Shown piece after piece: positions 17,135 through 25,695 of a stretch of 64,000 nt of DNA. The notes beneath the pieces were generated by a model. It was not told the origin of the DNA. It worked only from the letters and a program-made list of their open reading frames with translations, and searched no databases. This DNA comes from Dyadobacter diqingensis. Lineage in GTDB: Bacteria; Bacteroidota; Bacteroidia; Cytophagales; Spirosomataceae. The translations under genes and the position numbers were made by a program. Where the stretch lies: the NCBI RefSeq assembly GCF_024220585.1, contig NZ_JAMXKF010000001.1, forward strand, positions 682,001-746,000, in the 5' to 3' direction. Positions within the stretch are counted from its first letter, which is position 1, and each line of letters opens with the position of its first letter.

Positions 17135-17881
17135 ATGAAAATCAAAACCATCCTACTTTTCCTACTTATAGCTGTTCACTCCCAAGCCCAAAACCTCGCC
17201 ATCATCTTCATCGGCAACAGCATCACCCAGGGTAAAGGAGGACCCGATGGATTACCACCACCAACGCATGCGGTTAATTATCTGAAGGGACAAAAAGGGG
17301 TTCAGGAAATTCTGTTTGCCAATCTGGGAAGAAGCGGTTCCACTACGCTGGACTGGTTGCCTGGTAGCGGAAAGTTTTTTGCCAAGGTAACGGAAGCAGC
17401 GGACAGTTTATATCTCAAAAAAGATCATCAACTGCTTTTCTCCATAAAACTGGGGACGAATGACAGTGCAATGCAGGGACCGAATGGAGCACCAGTATCC
17501 AGGGAAAATTACCGCAAAAATATGGAATCCATTATCTCGGAAGTTCTTAAAAAATATCCTGGAAGTAAGGTGATCATTCACCATCCGATCTGGTACAGTA
17601 CCAATACTTACAACAGCTCTAAATATCTTGCGGAAGGTTTAGAGAGGCTGGAAAGCTATATCCCTGAAATTGACCAAATGATTTCGGATTATCGAATTTC
17701 AAATCCGGGCCGTGTTTTTAAAGGCGATACAAAGGCTTTCAAATATTTCAAAAAGCATTATCTCCAAATGTTAAAACCGGAAAAAGGCCAACAGGGAATA
17801 TTCTATCTTCACCCGAACGAAGGCGGTGTTGTTGTGCTGGGGAAGTACTGGGGAAAGGCGATTGAAAAAAGGATACTTTGA
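17135..17881 (+). CDS. Secreted SGNH/GDSL hydrolase
   Basis: 248 aa. A signal peptide (KTILLFLLIAVHSQAQ, cut near residue 19) is followed by block I FIGNSITQGKG with the catalytic Ser, block II (NLGRSGSTT) with the oxyanion Gly, and block III KLGTNDS with the Asn. The block V histidine occurs in YLHPNEGG, but the usual Asp three residues before the His is not there (IFYLHP). The family hydrolyses esters, often acetyl groups on polysaccharides. Whether the enzyme is fully active or uses another acid is open. Base composition is nearer the chromosomal norm than the preceding genes. Confidence 0.85.
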   Translation: MKIKTILLFLLIAVHSQAQNLAIIFIGNSITQGKGGPDGLPPPTHAVNYLKGQKGVQEILFANLGRSGSTTLDWLPGSGKFFAKVTEAADSLYLKKDHQLLFSIKLGTNDSAMQGPNGAPVSRENYRKNMESIISEVLKKYPGSKVIIHHPIWYSTNTYNSSKYLAEGLERLESYIPEIDQMISDYRISNPGRVFKGDTKAFKYFKKHYLQMLKPEKGQQGIFYLHPNEGGVVVLGKYWGKAIEKRIL

Positions 17882-17951
17882 ATTGTTCGTATCCCTTTTT
17901 CAACTTGCGCTTTTAACAAGAATTGGTTTTAAAGACTGATGATTTAACTCC

Positions 17952-18899
17952 TCACCACTCCACCCCTTTAACAAAAAAAGGTCCTCCGTCACTTTCAACC
18001 ACTTCCCAGTCTTCCTGTTTAAACTCGGCTTCGCAGTAGCCTTCTAAACAGGCCTCAGTGTCCAAAATACCCAGCATCGTTAACACGGCGATGGCGTATA
18101 AATCGATGTCGTCAAGCTGGTGTGCCAACTGGATGTTGTCGCCGCTTTCATTGTAGCAAGCCATAAAAACCTGGAACTGGCGCCATGATTTTTCTTTGAG
18201 TTTGTCGGTATCAGCAGTTTCTCCGCCAGATTTCAGCGTTTCTTCATATTCAGTATCCCAGAACATTTCCCACTCACGCAGCATTTCAGAAAGGAAAACC
18301 GGTTTTTCAATCGCTGCTTCCACATAGATCGCGCCCCAGATTTCCTTGTCGGTCATGGCGGCAATTTCACCATGCGACTTCTTATCAACAAAAGATTTTA
18401 ACCTGGCAGTCAGTCCGGCGAATGTGTCCATTTGAAATTCATCTTCGTCTTCCGTGATAAATTCCAGCGTATTGTCAATCACACGCGCTTCATACTCATC
18501 ATTTTCCAACTCCGAATACTTTTCAAATGCACGTAAAAACTGATCATAGGAAGGGCCATCGGCCAAATGATTTTCGTCATTAAACATTTTGCGCGCAATA
18601 CCCTGTATCCCCGACTCAGCAGTTAAAACTTCAACTTCATTTTTTAATACTGTTAAAATGTTATCCACGCCCCTGTCTGCCAGCATTTCGTACCGTTCCG
18701 AAAGAAACTCCTTAAATCGGATCAGTGTGTAGAAATAAGGATCATCCGGAGAACCTTCTTCGGCATCCTCGTCCCATTCCTCGTCCACAATTGCATATGC
18801 CAATGGAAAGGATTCCGTCTGAGTTTCGTCACTGATCCGGCAATATAAATTCTCTTCGTTTTTCTCGTCTAAATAGTAGGTAACCTTCATGATATTCAA
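17952..18899 (-). CDS. Acidic hypothetical protein (315 aa)
   Basis: 315 aa, strongly acidic, no signal peptide and no transmembrane helix. No catalytic motif or known domain is recognised; it appears mostly alpha-helical (KSWRQFQVFMACYNESGD, LLAHQLDD-like segments). The start may be the fourth codon (MKVTYYL at 18888-18890). The coding frame is intact and of normal composition, so it is probably a real gene. It follows the DUF983 gene on the same strand, 90 bp away. Function unknown. Confidence 0.65.
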   Translation of the reverse strand: MNIMKVTYYLDEKNEENLYCRISDETQTESFPLAYAIVDEEWDEDAEEGSPDDPYFYTLIRFKEFLSERYEMLADRGVDNILTVLKNEVEVLTAESGIQGIARKMFNDENHLADGPSYDQFLRAFEKYSELENDEYEARVIDNTLEFITEDEDEFQMDTFAGLTARLKSFVDKKSHGEIAAMTDKEIWGAIYVEAAIEKPVFLSEMLREWEMFWDTEYEETLKSGGETADTDKLKEKSWRQFQVFMACYNESGDNIQLAHQLDDIDLYAIAVLTMLGILDTEACLEGYCEAEFKQEDWEVVESDGGPFFVKGVEW

Positions 18900-18989
18900 T
18901 TAAAATGATTTGTGATCCGAACTACTCCTCGGTATCTTTGATATTTTCGTTTAATAATTACGAGACTAATGAAAATTGCGGAGATAATC

Positions 18990-19373
18990 TCACTTATTCC
19001 TCGCATCCTCTGCTGCTTCCGGATCATAATCCACAAAAATATTGATCCATATGGCCCTCCCGAGCCGGATGATGATCGGTTGCAAGAGCAGTAAAATAAC
19101 CGTGATGGCAACGAAAAACCATTCCAGTTCCATTTTTATCAACACCAGTAAAAGGATGGACAAGAGTGTCATGATAAAAATCACAATCGGGAAACTTGTC
19201 CATAAAGCACCAATGTAAAAACCGGGTTCGATCTGAAAATCCTGGTTGCAGACCGGGCACCGGTCAGGCATTTTCATGGAGTCTTTGAAACTGTAAGGAT
19301 TATTTTTCGTAAAGAGGTTCCCTTTGTGACAACGCGGACATTTCAGCCTGACAACACTATATAACTTCGACAT
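18990..19373 (-). CDS. DUF983-family zinc-ribbon membrane protein
   Basis: 127 aa. An N-terminal zinc ribbon formed by CPRCH (residues 13-17) and CPVC (residues 39-42) precedes EPGFYIGALWTSFP and two transmembrane helices. This is the DUF983 arrangement: a small inner-membrane protein with a cytoplasmic metal-binding head, of unknown function, often near cytochrome oxidase genes in other bacteria. Here it stands alone, just beside the ~372-bp repeat array. Confidence 0.88.
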   Translation of the reverse strand: MSKLYSVVRLKCPRCHKGNLFTKNNPYSFKDSMKMPDRCPVCNQDFQIEPGFYIGALWTSFPIVIFIMTLLSILLLVLIKMELEWFFVAITVILLLLQPIIIRLGRAIWINIFVDYDPEAAEDARNK

Positions 19374-19520
19374 TTAAAGAGGCCCGTTATGCTTTCCTTT
19401 TTTGATTATGATCTGTAAAATACAACAATTATTATGTGTATTTATCCTATGAGAGCCGATAAAGCAATACGACCATGTTTACGAAACTAAGCGCCGTAAA
19501 CAGAAATTGCTTTTAACCAA

Positions 19521-22060
19521 GCTGATACCGCAGATCAAAATCTCGAAGGGATGGAATTATTGTAGCAAACAAATGTCCCACACCGAGCTTGAACCCCATC
19601 GGGGTGGCAGATTGGTCGGCGAATATTTATGTCACCCTTTCAGGGTTTCAGATCCGCGTATTTATGCGTCTTTTCTACAATAATGCCATCCCTTTGGGAT
19701 TGTTTTTGCCGGTTGGCATTTTATGGATAGGAATGATTTTACGATTTAGTTTGTGGGTTGTTTTCAATATCATTAATCAAAAATATGGAAGGGGCGAGTG
19801 ATAGAAATAAATTCGCGGGCAAATAATTGTTTTTCCGTCTTGTCCGCCCTGCCCCTCCCCAAGAAGGGCTTTCGATTTTTACAAATACCAATAACAGACA
19901 CCGAAGATCAAAATCCCGAAGGGATGGAATTATTGTAGCAAACAAACGTCTCTCTCGAACCAAAACCCCATCGGGGTGGCAGATTGGTCGGAGAATATTT
20001 ATGTCACCCTTTCAGGGTTTCAAATCCGGGTATTTGTGCGTCTTTTCTACAAAATGGCCATCCCTTCGGGATTGTTCTTTGCCGGTTGGCATTTTATGGA
20101 TATGAATGATTTCGATTTAGTTTATGGGTTATTTGCAACATTATTAATCAAAAATCCGTAAGGGGTCGAGTGGTAGAAATAAAATTCGCGGGCAAATAAT
20201 TGTTTTTCCGTCTTGTCGGCCCTGCCCCTTCCTAAGAAGGGCTTTCAATTTTTACAAATACCAATAACAGACACCGCAGATCAAAATCCTAGCGGGATGA
20301 AATTATTGTAGCAAACAAATGTCCCACACCGAGCTTGAACCCCATCGGGGTGGCAGATTGGTCGGAGAATATTTATGTCACCCTTTCAGGGTTTCAGATC
20401 CGGGTATTTGTACGTCTTTTCTACAATATGGCCATCCCTTCGGGATTGTTCTTTGCCGGTTGGCATTTCATGGATAGGAATGATTTCGATTTAGTTTATG
20501 GTTTATTTGCAACATTATTAATCAAAAATCCGGAAAGGGGCGAGTGATAGAAATAAATTCGCGGGTAAATAATTGCTTTTCCGTCTTCTCGGCCCTGATC
20601 CTACTTACTAAAGGGCTTTCGATTTTTACAAATACCAATAACAGACACCTCAGATCAAAATCCCGAAGAGATGGAATTATTGTAGCAAACAAATGCCTCT
20701 CTCGAACCAAAACCCCATCGGGGTGGCAGATTGGTCAGAATATTTATGTCGCCCTTTCAGGGTTTCGGATCCGGGTCTTCCTGTGTCTTTTCTAAAATAT
20801 GGCCATCCCTTCGGGATTGTTCTTGCCGGTTGGCATTTTATGGATATGAATGATTTTCCGATTTAGTTTGTGGGTTGTTTTCAATATCATTAATCAAAAA
20901 TATGGAAGGGGCGAGTGATAGAAATAAATTCGCGGGCAAATAATTGTCTCCCCGTCTTTTCAGCCCTGACCCTATCTAATAAAGGGCTTTTAATTATTAC
21001 AAATACCACTAACAGATACCGAAGACCAAAATCCCGAAGGGATGGAATTATTGTAGCAAGCAAACGTCTCTCTCGAACCAAAACCCCATCGGGGTGGCAG
21101 ATTGGTCGGAGAATATTTATGTCACCCTTTCAGGGTTTCAGATCCGGGTATTTGTACGTCTTTTCTACAATATGGCCATCCCTTCGGGATTGTTCTTTGC
21201 CGGTTGGCATTTCATGGATAGGAATGATTTCGATTTAGTTTATGGTTTATTTGCAACATTATTAATCAAAAATCCGGAAAGGGGCGAGTGATAGAAATAA
21301 ATTCGCGGGTAAATAATTGCTTTTCCGTCTTCTCGGCCCTGATCCTACTTACTAAAGGGCTTTCGATTTTTACAAATACCAATAACAGACACCTCAGATC
21401 AAAATCCCGAAGAGATGGAATTATTGTAGCAAACAAATGCCTCTCTCGAACCAAAACCCCATCGGGGTGGCAGATTGGTCAGAATATTTATGTCGCCCTT
21501 TCAGGGTTTCGGATCCGGGTCTTCCTGTGTCTTTTCTAAAATATGGCCATCCCTTCGGGATTGTTCTTGCCGGTTGGCATTTTATGGATATGAATGATTT
21601 TCCGATTTAGTTTGTGGGTTGTTTTCAATATCATTAATCAAAAATATGGAAGGGGCGAGTGATAGAAATAAATTCGCGGGCAAATAATTGTCTCCCCGTC
21701 TTTTCAGCCCTGACCCTATCTAATAAAGGGCTTTTAATTATTACAAATACCACTAACAGATACCGAAGACCAAAATCCCGAAGGGATGGAATTATTGTAG
21801 CAAGCAAACGTCTCTCTCGAACCAAAACCCCATCGGGGTGGCAGATTGGTCGGAGAATATTTATGTCACCCTTTCAGGGTTTCAGATCCGGGTATTTGTA
21901 CGTCTTTTCTACAATATGGCCATCCCTTCGGGATTGTTCTTTGCCGGTTGGCATTTCATGGATAGGAATGATTTAGTTTGTCGCTTGTTTGCAACATCGT
22001 TAATCAAAAATCCGGAAGGGGCGTATGATAGAGATAAAATTCGCGGGCAAACCATAAATC
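19521..22060. repeat. Tandem array of seven ~372-bp non-coding units (REP/BIME-like)
   Basis: The anchor CCCCATCGGGGTGGCAG starts at 19594, 19966, 20340, 20713, 21084, 21457 and 21828, giving periods of 372, 374, 373, 371, 373 and 371 bp. Each unit has a ~160-bp module with four related ~26-nt hairpin motifs: two forward (ATCCCGAAGGGATGG...TATTGTAG and ACCCCATCGGGGTGG) and two reversed (complements of AACCCTGAAAGGGTGACA and ATCCCGAAGGGATGG). For example, the outer pair lies at 21031-21056 and 21165-21190. A ~210-bp spacer follows, carrying a relic of a crp-type 3' end. Many short frames open by chance inside the units, change frame between copies, and should not be called as genes. No transposase or integrase is nearby. 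Confidence 0.92.
20340..21972. repeat. Near-identical 744-bp duplication inside the array (about 2.2 copies)
   Basis: Units 3-4 (20340-21083) and units 5-6 (21084-21827) appear identical base for base where compared, and unit 7 follows unit 3/5 up to about 21972 before diverging. Other units differ from one another by many substitutions. So a two-unit block was duplicated very recently, or is being homogenised, on top of an older single-unit expansion. The break at the right end is at GAATGATTT, after which unit 7 reads AGTTTGTCGC. Confidence 0.88.
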
Positions 22061-22158
22061 TCATTACAAATATGGTAAAGGGTTCTGATTCAATTTTCGG
22101 ACGGTCGCCCCAAACAATCAGCAATCGTCCAAAATGCCATTCCATGCATTAATCTGAT

Positions 22159-22186
22159 AGCCGAAAGCCGACTGCCGATAGCCACT
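22159..22186. repeat. Short degenerate 7-bp repeats (AGCCGAN)
   Basis: AGCCGAA, AGCCGAC, TGCCGAT and AGCCACT follow one another in the gap between the ~372-bp array and the 3' end of the crp-type gene. The period is 7 bp, as in the perfect heptamer array at 49578-49661, but the copies are diverged. Confidence 0.45.
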
Positions 22187-22190
22187 CGAA

Positions 22191-22847
22191 TTATTTTCCC
22201 GCCATCTTCGCCCTGATCCTGCTTAGCGAGGGACCTTTGATACCCAGATACGAAGCGATATGCCCAAGCGACACGCGGTTGGCTACATCCGGGAAATTCG
22301 TTAACAAACCCTGGTAACGTTCTTCCGCAGACTGGGTCAGCAGCGACTCGGACTTTGACTGGCCATAAATAAAATACTGCTCAGCCAGGACTCTCCCAAA
22401 ATGTTCCCAGCCATGCGACTGCGGGTACAGCTTCAACAAATGGTCATGACTGATCACCATCAGCTCCGAATCTTCCAACGCTTCGATGTTGTACGGACAA
22501 ACGGTTTGCGTGAGGAAACTTTTCAACGAAACCATGAATGTATTTTCGGCAACGAAAAACAGGTTATGCTCCATTTCAGTTTCCTTATCCACATAATAAA
22601 CGCGGAACAATCCCTTCACAATAAAACCAACATGGCGGCAAATCGAATTCCTGAAATTAAAAAAATCGTTTTTCGGTATGGTGCGGTGTGTCCATAAATG
22701 ACCGGCCAACTGTATATCTTCCTCACGCAATCCTGCAAACTGATGCAGATTTTGCTGTAATATTTCTTGCGGACTTAAAGGCATTCTTGATCGATTTTTA
22801 ACCTGCTTGTTTTTTATAAATGAACCGGTAACTACCGGCCCGCTCAT
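22191..22847 (-). CDS. Crp/Fnr-family transcriptional regulator
   Basis: 218 aa. A cyclic-nucleotide-binding-type beta-roll (about residues 30-145: FFNFRNSICRHVGFIVKGLFRV and following) precedes a C-terminal winged helix ending in HIASYLGIKGPSLSRIRAK. No cysteine cluster of Fnr type is present. The first ~20 residues look unlike the family, so the true start may be a later Met such as MPLSPQE. It is divergent from the alpha/beta hydrolase gene, the usual arrangement for this regulator type and its target. Its 3' end resembles sequence inside every unit of the adjacent repeat array. Confidence 0.88.
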   Translation of the reverse strand: MSGPVVTGSFIKNKQVKNRSRMPLSPQEILQQNLHQFAGLREEDIQLAGHLWTHRTIPKNDFFNFRNSICRHVGFIVKGLFRVYYVDKETEMEHNLFFVAENTFMVSLKSFLTQTVCPYNIEALEDSELMVISHDHLLKLYPQSHGWEHFGRVLAEQYFIYGQSKSESLLTQSAEERYQGLLTNFPDVANRVSLGHIASYLGIKGPSLSRIRAKMAGK

Positions 22848-22967
22848 TCCGTTTCCTCACACCTAAGATAGGCATTTATTCACTCGGCCGCTTTTCTAAA
22901 AAATGATTTTCTGGCTGATTCCACGCGCTTTTTAACATAGGTGAAAATTATTGCGATGGTCCGCTTC

Positions 22968-22975
22968 TACCTTTG
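22968..22975 (+). promoter_or_regulatory. -7 box TACCTTTG of the hydrolase gene
   Basis: An exact TAnnTTTG match 47 bp before the ATG at 23023, without a TTTG -33 element. A weak -33 is what one expects of an activator-dependent promoter, which fits the divergent Crp-family gene. The box lies downstream of the longest-frame start (22951), which supports using the ATG at 23023. Confidence 0.5.
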
Positions 22976-23022
22976 ATCCATCAAAAACGGGAATATTTTC
23001 TTTCAACAAAAACAATATTTTA

Positions 23023-23838
23023 ATGAAAACGATCATCACATCTTTGCTTATTTTACTTTCTCTTGCCACTTTCTCTTGTGATTCCAATTCCGAACCAGCG
23101 CCGGCTGTGAAAGCAGAAACCGTGATTTTGGTTCACGGTGCCTGGCAGGGTGCTTTTAGCTGGTCTGTTGTGAAAAGTAACCTTGAAAAAAAGGGGTACA
23201 AAGTAATCCCCGTAGAATTGCCGGCGCACGGCGACGACCAGACTCCGGTAGCAGGTTTAACTCTGTCAAGTTATAGTGCCAAAGTGATTTCGGCCGTTGA
23301 AGCGCAGTCTTCCAAAGTAATTTTGGTCGGGCATAGTATGGGCGGTATGGTGATCTCCGAAGTGGCTGAAAAAATTCCGGGTAAAATATCGAAACTTGTT
23401 TATCTGGCAGCCTTTTTGCCACAGAATCAGCAATCCTTGCTCGAAATCTCTTCCACAGATTCTCAGTCACTTTTACCAAAGGCTTTGGAAGTAAGTGCCG
23501 ATCAGTCTACAATTGCCGTAAAAACGGACAGCCTGATCAATATATTCAGTCAGGATGCGACACCAGCAATCAAACAATTGCTGCTTGAAAAAAACAGAAC
23601 TGAACCTCTTTTACCATTGACACAAAAAGCAACACTGACCAGCGCCAATTTCGGAAGTGTTACCAAGTTTTACATTCGTACTGTAAACGACCATGCCATC
23701 GGCATCAACTTGCAGGACCAGATGATCAAAACAACGGCCGTTAAAAAAATATACAGCCTGAACAGCGGCCATACTCCGCACTTATCACAACCCAACGAAG
23801 TGGCGAACATCATCGACCAGATTGACGCGATCAAATAA
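23023..23838 (+). CDS. Alpha/beta hydrolase, exported lipoprotein
   Basis: 271 aa from ATG 23023, chosen because it begins a good lipoprotein signal (MKTIITSLLILLSLATFSC) and lies after the likely transcription start. The mature domain begins with VILVHGAWQG (oxyanion loop), the nucleophile elbow is GHSMGG, and the catalytic His is in NSGHTPHLSQP. This is the plant-esterase-like (EstC/methylsalicylate esterase-type) AB_hydrolase_6 pattern, so it is probably an esterase acting outside the cytoplasm. The substrate is unknown. It is transcribed divergently from the Crp-family regulator. Confidence 0.88.
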   Translation: MKTIITSLLILLSLATFSCDSNSEPAPAVKAETVILVHGAWQGAFSWSVVKSNLEKKGYKVIPVELPAHGDDQTPVAGLTLSSYSAKVISAVEAQSSKVILVGHSMGGMVISEVAEKIPGKISKLVYLAAFLPQNQQSLLEISSTDSQSLLPKALEVSADQSTIAVKTDSLINIFSQDATPAIKQLLLEKNRTEPLLPLTQKATLTSANFGSVTKFYIRTVNDHAIGINLQDQMIKTTAVKKIYSLNSGHTPHLSQPNEVANIIDQIDAIK

Positions 23839-23855
23839 CTGCCAACACAATCAAA

Positions 23856-23890
23856 AGAGCTCCCGTCGATTACTGATCAGCGGGAGCTCT
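23856..23890 (-). terminator. Hairpin between convergent genes
   Basis: AGAGCTCCCG (23856-23865) and CGGGAGCTCT (23881-23890) form a 10-bp perfect stem. On the minus strand it is followed by TTTTG, so it may end transcription of the leftward 164-aa gene; on the plus strand the U tract is missing. Confidence 0.6.
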
Positions 23891-23916
23891 CGTATGTAAA
23901 ATATTTCTACTGATAA

Positions 23917-24411
23917 CTATTTTCCAACCAGCTTCAAACCTTTCATGGCTTTGGTGCCGATAGCAGGCATTTTAGCAGGAACTTCCAGCAGCTTTGTTGG
24001 CGGTTTCGGGTATTCTATATAATTGACAAGATATCTGTCGATAATAAAATCCACTTCACGTTCAAATCCGATGGACGGACTACCGACAAAATCGGTCAGG
24101 TCATATAATTTTTTATGCCAGATCGCCGCATCCAGATTTCCATCCAGTGTGTAAACATTCTGAAAACCTTTATCAAATTTAAAATGAATCCCTTTTTCCG
24201 CATTGGCAATCAGGCTTTCCGGATTCCCCGTCAGCGTGATCGGCATGTACGTCTTTTTCTCATACACAAACCCACCGTGACTGTCTTTAATATACTCCCG
24301 CATTGACCTCGGCGCATCACCCACATAAAGCACATCCACCAGCAAGATCTGTTTGGAAGCATAAAACTGATCCGCAGAAACAATCAGGGGAAGTTCAGAA
24401 ATTTTTATCAT
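23917..24411 (-). CDS. Hypothetical protein (164 aa)
   Basis: 164 aa, soluble, no signal peptide. I do not recognise a family. The sequence mixes beta-rich stretches (YMPITLTGNPESL, IHFKFDKGFQNVYTLDGNLD) and ends in a basic, proline- and lysine-containing tail (KMPAIGTKAMKGLKLVGK). Codon use is like that of the neighbours. It converges on the hydrolase gene with a hairpin in between. Confidence 0.6.
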   Translation of the reverse strand: MIKISELPLIVSADQFYASKQILLVDVLYVGDAPRSMREYIKDSHGGFVYEKKTYMPITLTGNPESLIANAEKGIHFKFDKGFQNVYTLDGNLDAAIWHKKLYDLTDFVGSPSIGFEREVDFIIDRYLVNYIEYPKPPTKLLEVPAKMPAIGTKAMKGLKLVGK

Positions 24412-24731
24412 TTTAAAATACTATAAACCGGTATAACGTGAACGTTCAGAACCAACCATAAAGTCCTGTGCAAATGTAAACAATACAACATGCCGAATTC
24501 GATCCGCAGGGGTATATTTTTTTGAAACCAACCGCAAAAAAATATAGCGAGGAATACCATTAATCAGAACCTTTATAATCTGACAATCAATTATTTAAAA
24601 ATAAAAATCATTAAAACACCTTTGGATAAAATTTACCTGAAAAATATTTATTCTTTTACCAAAAAGTTGCTTTTTATTCGTATTTTTAGTTTAGAACCGA
24701 TGCCGGGTCGCACGCTAATTTTTGCAAAGAA

Positions 24732-24896
24732 ATGAGTATAAGATTAAGCATCCCCACAGTGCCCAAAGCCGCAAAAGAAGCACTGTTAATTTCCGATAAA
24801 GCTTATACAAACCGACTTAGCCGGGCCGGAAAAATCCGCTTCTCCCAATCAGAGGAAAAGTGTGAAACTACGGTGCTGCAAACATTCCACAATTGA
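24732..24896 (+). CDS. Possible small protein (54 aa)
   Basis: An ATG frame of 54 codons (MSIRLSIPTVPKAAKEALL to TTVLQTFHN) in the 600-bp gap. The content is protein-like and basic, but there is no homology I recognise and no clear promoter. The remaining part of the gap (24412-24731 and 24897-25021) is AT-rich and shows no other feature. Confidence 0.3.
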   Translation: MSIRLSIPTVPKAAKEALLISDKAYTNRLSRAGKIRFSQSEEKCETTVLQTFHN

Positions 24897-25021
24897 GGCA
24901 GTTTGCAGCAAAATCATATCCAGAATAGGTAAACTGAAAAAAATTATTTCCGATTTTAAATTACCAAACCTTATGTCTGCGTCAAATCATAACACTTTCA
25001 TCATCATAAATCATAAAATCC

Positions 25022-25243
25022 ATGGAAGAAGAAGCAAAAGCAATGGAACTAGCGGATAAAATCATGGCTGAGGTATCCCAGTATTCGCTGGAAAAACAAA
25101 ATGAATTATTAGAAACCGTCGTACGTAAATTGTCAACCGGACGCGACCGGGAAGCGCTGGAACTGGAACACAAAGCCATGCTGATCCGCAACGCCTCTCA
25201 CGACCTGAAAAACCGGCTGTCGATCCTTAATCATAACAAATAA
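25022..25243 (+). CDS. Small helical protein (73 aa)
   Basis: 73 aa, predicted almost entirely alpha-helical with charged heptads (KAMELADKIMAEVSQYSLEKQ, LETVVRKLSTGRDREALELE) and a basic end. No family is recognised. The ATG follows an A-rich leader (CATAAAATCC). A longer overlapping frame in another phase (24862-25059) has poorer protein character and was not called. It lies just upstream of the candidate small RNA. Confidence 0.5.
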   Translation: MEEEAKAMELADKIMAEVSQYSLEKQNELLETVVRKLSTGRDREALELEHKAMLIRNASHDLKNRLSILNHNK

Positions 25244-25288
25244 AAGAAAACGCGTAAAAACCCTTTTCATATAAATTGTCATGAACCG

Positions 25289-25319
25289 TTTGAAATAAGT
25301 GATCATCGTGATATATTTG
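25289..25319 (+). promoter_or_regulatory. Consensus Bacteroidota promoter (TTTG-N19-TATATTTG)
   Basis: TTTG at 25289-25292, a 19-bp spacer and TATATTTG at 25312-25319 match the known TTTG/TAnnTTTG consensus in sequence and spacing. The predicted transcription start is near 25326. No coding frame begins downstream before the terminator at 25522-25560. Confidence 0.75.
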
Positions 25320-25325
25320 TCACCG

Positions 25326-25560
25326 GTTGAGTTCAATAAAAATTACCGGCGTAACCGGATTTTCCCCGGATCGATTTTTAGCAGCCATTCCTACTTTCAA
25401 TTAACTTTTACGAACATTCTGTATAGCAATACTTTTATAAAAAAAAGAGCTTAGAAGCGGCCACAGAACACCGTTGAAATACCAAAGGTTTTCGTAAAAC
25501 CTCGCTCTATTAACACCAACCGGGGGAACCATAATTAAAACTATGGTTCCCCCTATTTTT
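25326..25560 (+). ncRNA. Candidate small non-coding RNA of about 235 nt
   Basis: The segment lies between a consensus promoter and a strong intrinsic terminator and has no convincing frame. It contains CCGGCGTAACCGG, an inner hairpin AGGTTTTCGTAAAACCT enclosed by AGAGC/GCTCT (25446-25507), and the terminal hairpin. A weaker box (TACTTTTA near 25430) could give a shorter ~115-nt form. No Rfam family is recognised; 6S or SRP RNA is not supported. Only promoter, structure and terminator are seen; expression is inferred. Confidence 0.55.
25522..25560 (+). terminator. Strong intrinsic terminator
   Basis: GGGGGAACCATA (25522-25533) pairs perfectly over 12 bp with TATGGTTCCCCC (25542-25553), 8-nt loop, followed by TATTTTTT. 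It is the end of the candidate small RNA, since no gene lies directly upstream on this strand after 25243. Confidence 0.92.
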
Positions 25561-25695
25561 TGACAGCAGCGGAGTTTACCGTTAGCTAAGTTTAGCAGAA
25601 AAATGACCTGACAATTCCGGGCATGATAATTATGTCCCGTATCTTAACAAAGAAAAATAACCCCGAACCCAACCAGAAATAATTCTATTAAAGTC

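Noticed and set aside
19521..22060. CRISPR array
   Set aside because: The unit is ~372 bp with conserved spacers, not 25-40-bp repeats with unique spacers, and no cas genes are present.
19589..22152. Many 60-107-codon frames on both strands of the array
   Set aside because: They recur because the DNA repeats, shift phase between units, lack initiation signals and contain the palindromic motifs; they are by-products of non-coding repeats.
22951..23022. Upstream start of the alpha/beta hydrolase
   Set aside because: The extension would come before the predicted transcription start and would spoil the lipoprotein signal peptide.
24862..25059. 65-codon frame overlapping the 73-aa gene
   Set aside because: Cys-, Ile- and Lys-rich without protein-like pattern, and the overlapping frame at 25022 is better.
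25326..25560. 6S, tmRNA or SRP RNA
   Set aside because: No tmRNA tag frame, no SRP GNAR/GGAA core and no long 6S-type bubble hairpin could be recognised.
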